A DNA stretch of 15,088 nucleotides from Candidatus Zhuqueibacterota bacterium 4484_87 (GTDB taxonomy: Bacteria; Zhuqueibacterota; Zhuqueibacteria; Thermofontimicrobiales; Thermofontimicrobiaceae), in NCBI GenBank assembly GCA_002085355.1, contig NATN01000022.1:1-15088 (forward strand), written 5' to 3'. Positions 15,019-15,088 of the stretch are shown here, piece after piece. The translations under genes were made by a program, and so were the position numbers. The notes under the pieces are model-generated. The model was not told where the DNA came from and ran no database searches. It saw only the letters and a program-made list of their open reading frames with translations. Each line of letters begins with the position of its first letter. The first letter of the stretch is position 1.

Positions 15019-15088
15019 TTAATCCCAAATATATCTTTTATCATATTCAACATGATACCTTTTCAGCAATTCCAGATATTCTTCTTTA
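15019..15088 (-). CDS. Probable REP-associated tyrosine transposase (RAYT), C-terminal end only
   Basis: Only the last 22 codons and the TAA (15019-15021) fall in the window. They read KEEYLELLKRYHVEYD followed by KRYIWD and stop. The ending (E-Y-x-x-x-L, then V/I-E-Y-D-x-R-Y-x-W-D) is typical of RAYT/TnpA_REP proteins of the IS200 superfamily, which act on short palindromic REP elements through a catalytic tyrosine and an HUH motif; those residues would lie outside the window. The adjoining palindrome cluster supports the call. The identification rests on a short tail, so it is probable rather than certain. Confidence 0.6.
   Translation of the reverse strand, partial: KEEYLELLKRYHVEYDKRYIWD

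Noticed and set aside
14843..15028. 61-codon minus-strand frame across the palindrome array
   Set aside because: It is made of the palindromes themselves and overlaps the transposase stop; no protein feature is seen.

Overview
The window looks like chromosomal DNA from a Gram-negative (diderm) bacterium of moderate-to-low G+C with very A+T-rich intergenic gaps. Lipoproteins, Sec-exported envelope proteins, a CsgG/FlgT-like protein and a transposase tail of the REP-associated type fit the Bacteroidota/Calditrichota (FCB) side of the tree, but that placement is an inference from protein style. Every gene I can support lies on the minus strand, so transcription runs from high to low coordinates. 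No tRNA, rRNA or CRISPR array is visible.

Right edge to centre: 15019-15088 holds the last 22 codons of a probable REP-associated tyrosine transposase (RAYT). It is followed at 14779-14987 by six short palindromes of the kind such enzymes mobilise. Next come an exported transglutaminase-like protein (13171-14742), a 777-residue transketolase-type thiamine diphosphate enzyme (10618-12951) with its own promoter and terminator, thiol peroxidase Tpx (9814-10338), and a CPBP-family intramembrane protease (8920-9678). An AcnA-type aconitase (6072-8787) is split by one frameshift near 7953 and ends at a strong terminator.

Left third (1-5736): a probable six-gene envelope operon, read leftward from a near-consensus promoter at 5827-5855. 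It encodes two LPP20-type lipoproteins, a three-domain exported protein (LPP20-like, Ig-like, CsgG/FlgT-like), an exported protein with a TGLVID motif, a secreted NlpC/P60 peptidase with a helical-repeat N-terminus, and a CsgG/FlgT-like protein cut by the window edge. The domain mix resembles the Vibrio outer-membrane flagellar proteins FlgO/FlgP/FlgT, but no flagellar gene is present and a cell-wall peptidase is included. I read it as an uncharacterised outer-membrane/periplasmic complex and the best candidate for a new system here.

The central genes are housekeeping: the TCA cycle (aconitase), sugar-phosphate interconversion (transketolase) and peroxide defence (Tpx). The main caution is the aconitase frameshift, which may be an assembly error. 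The second is that the transketolase has Glu in place of the usual Asp in its thiamine-diphosphate motif.
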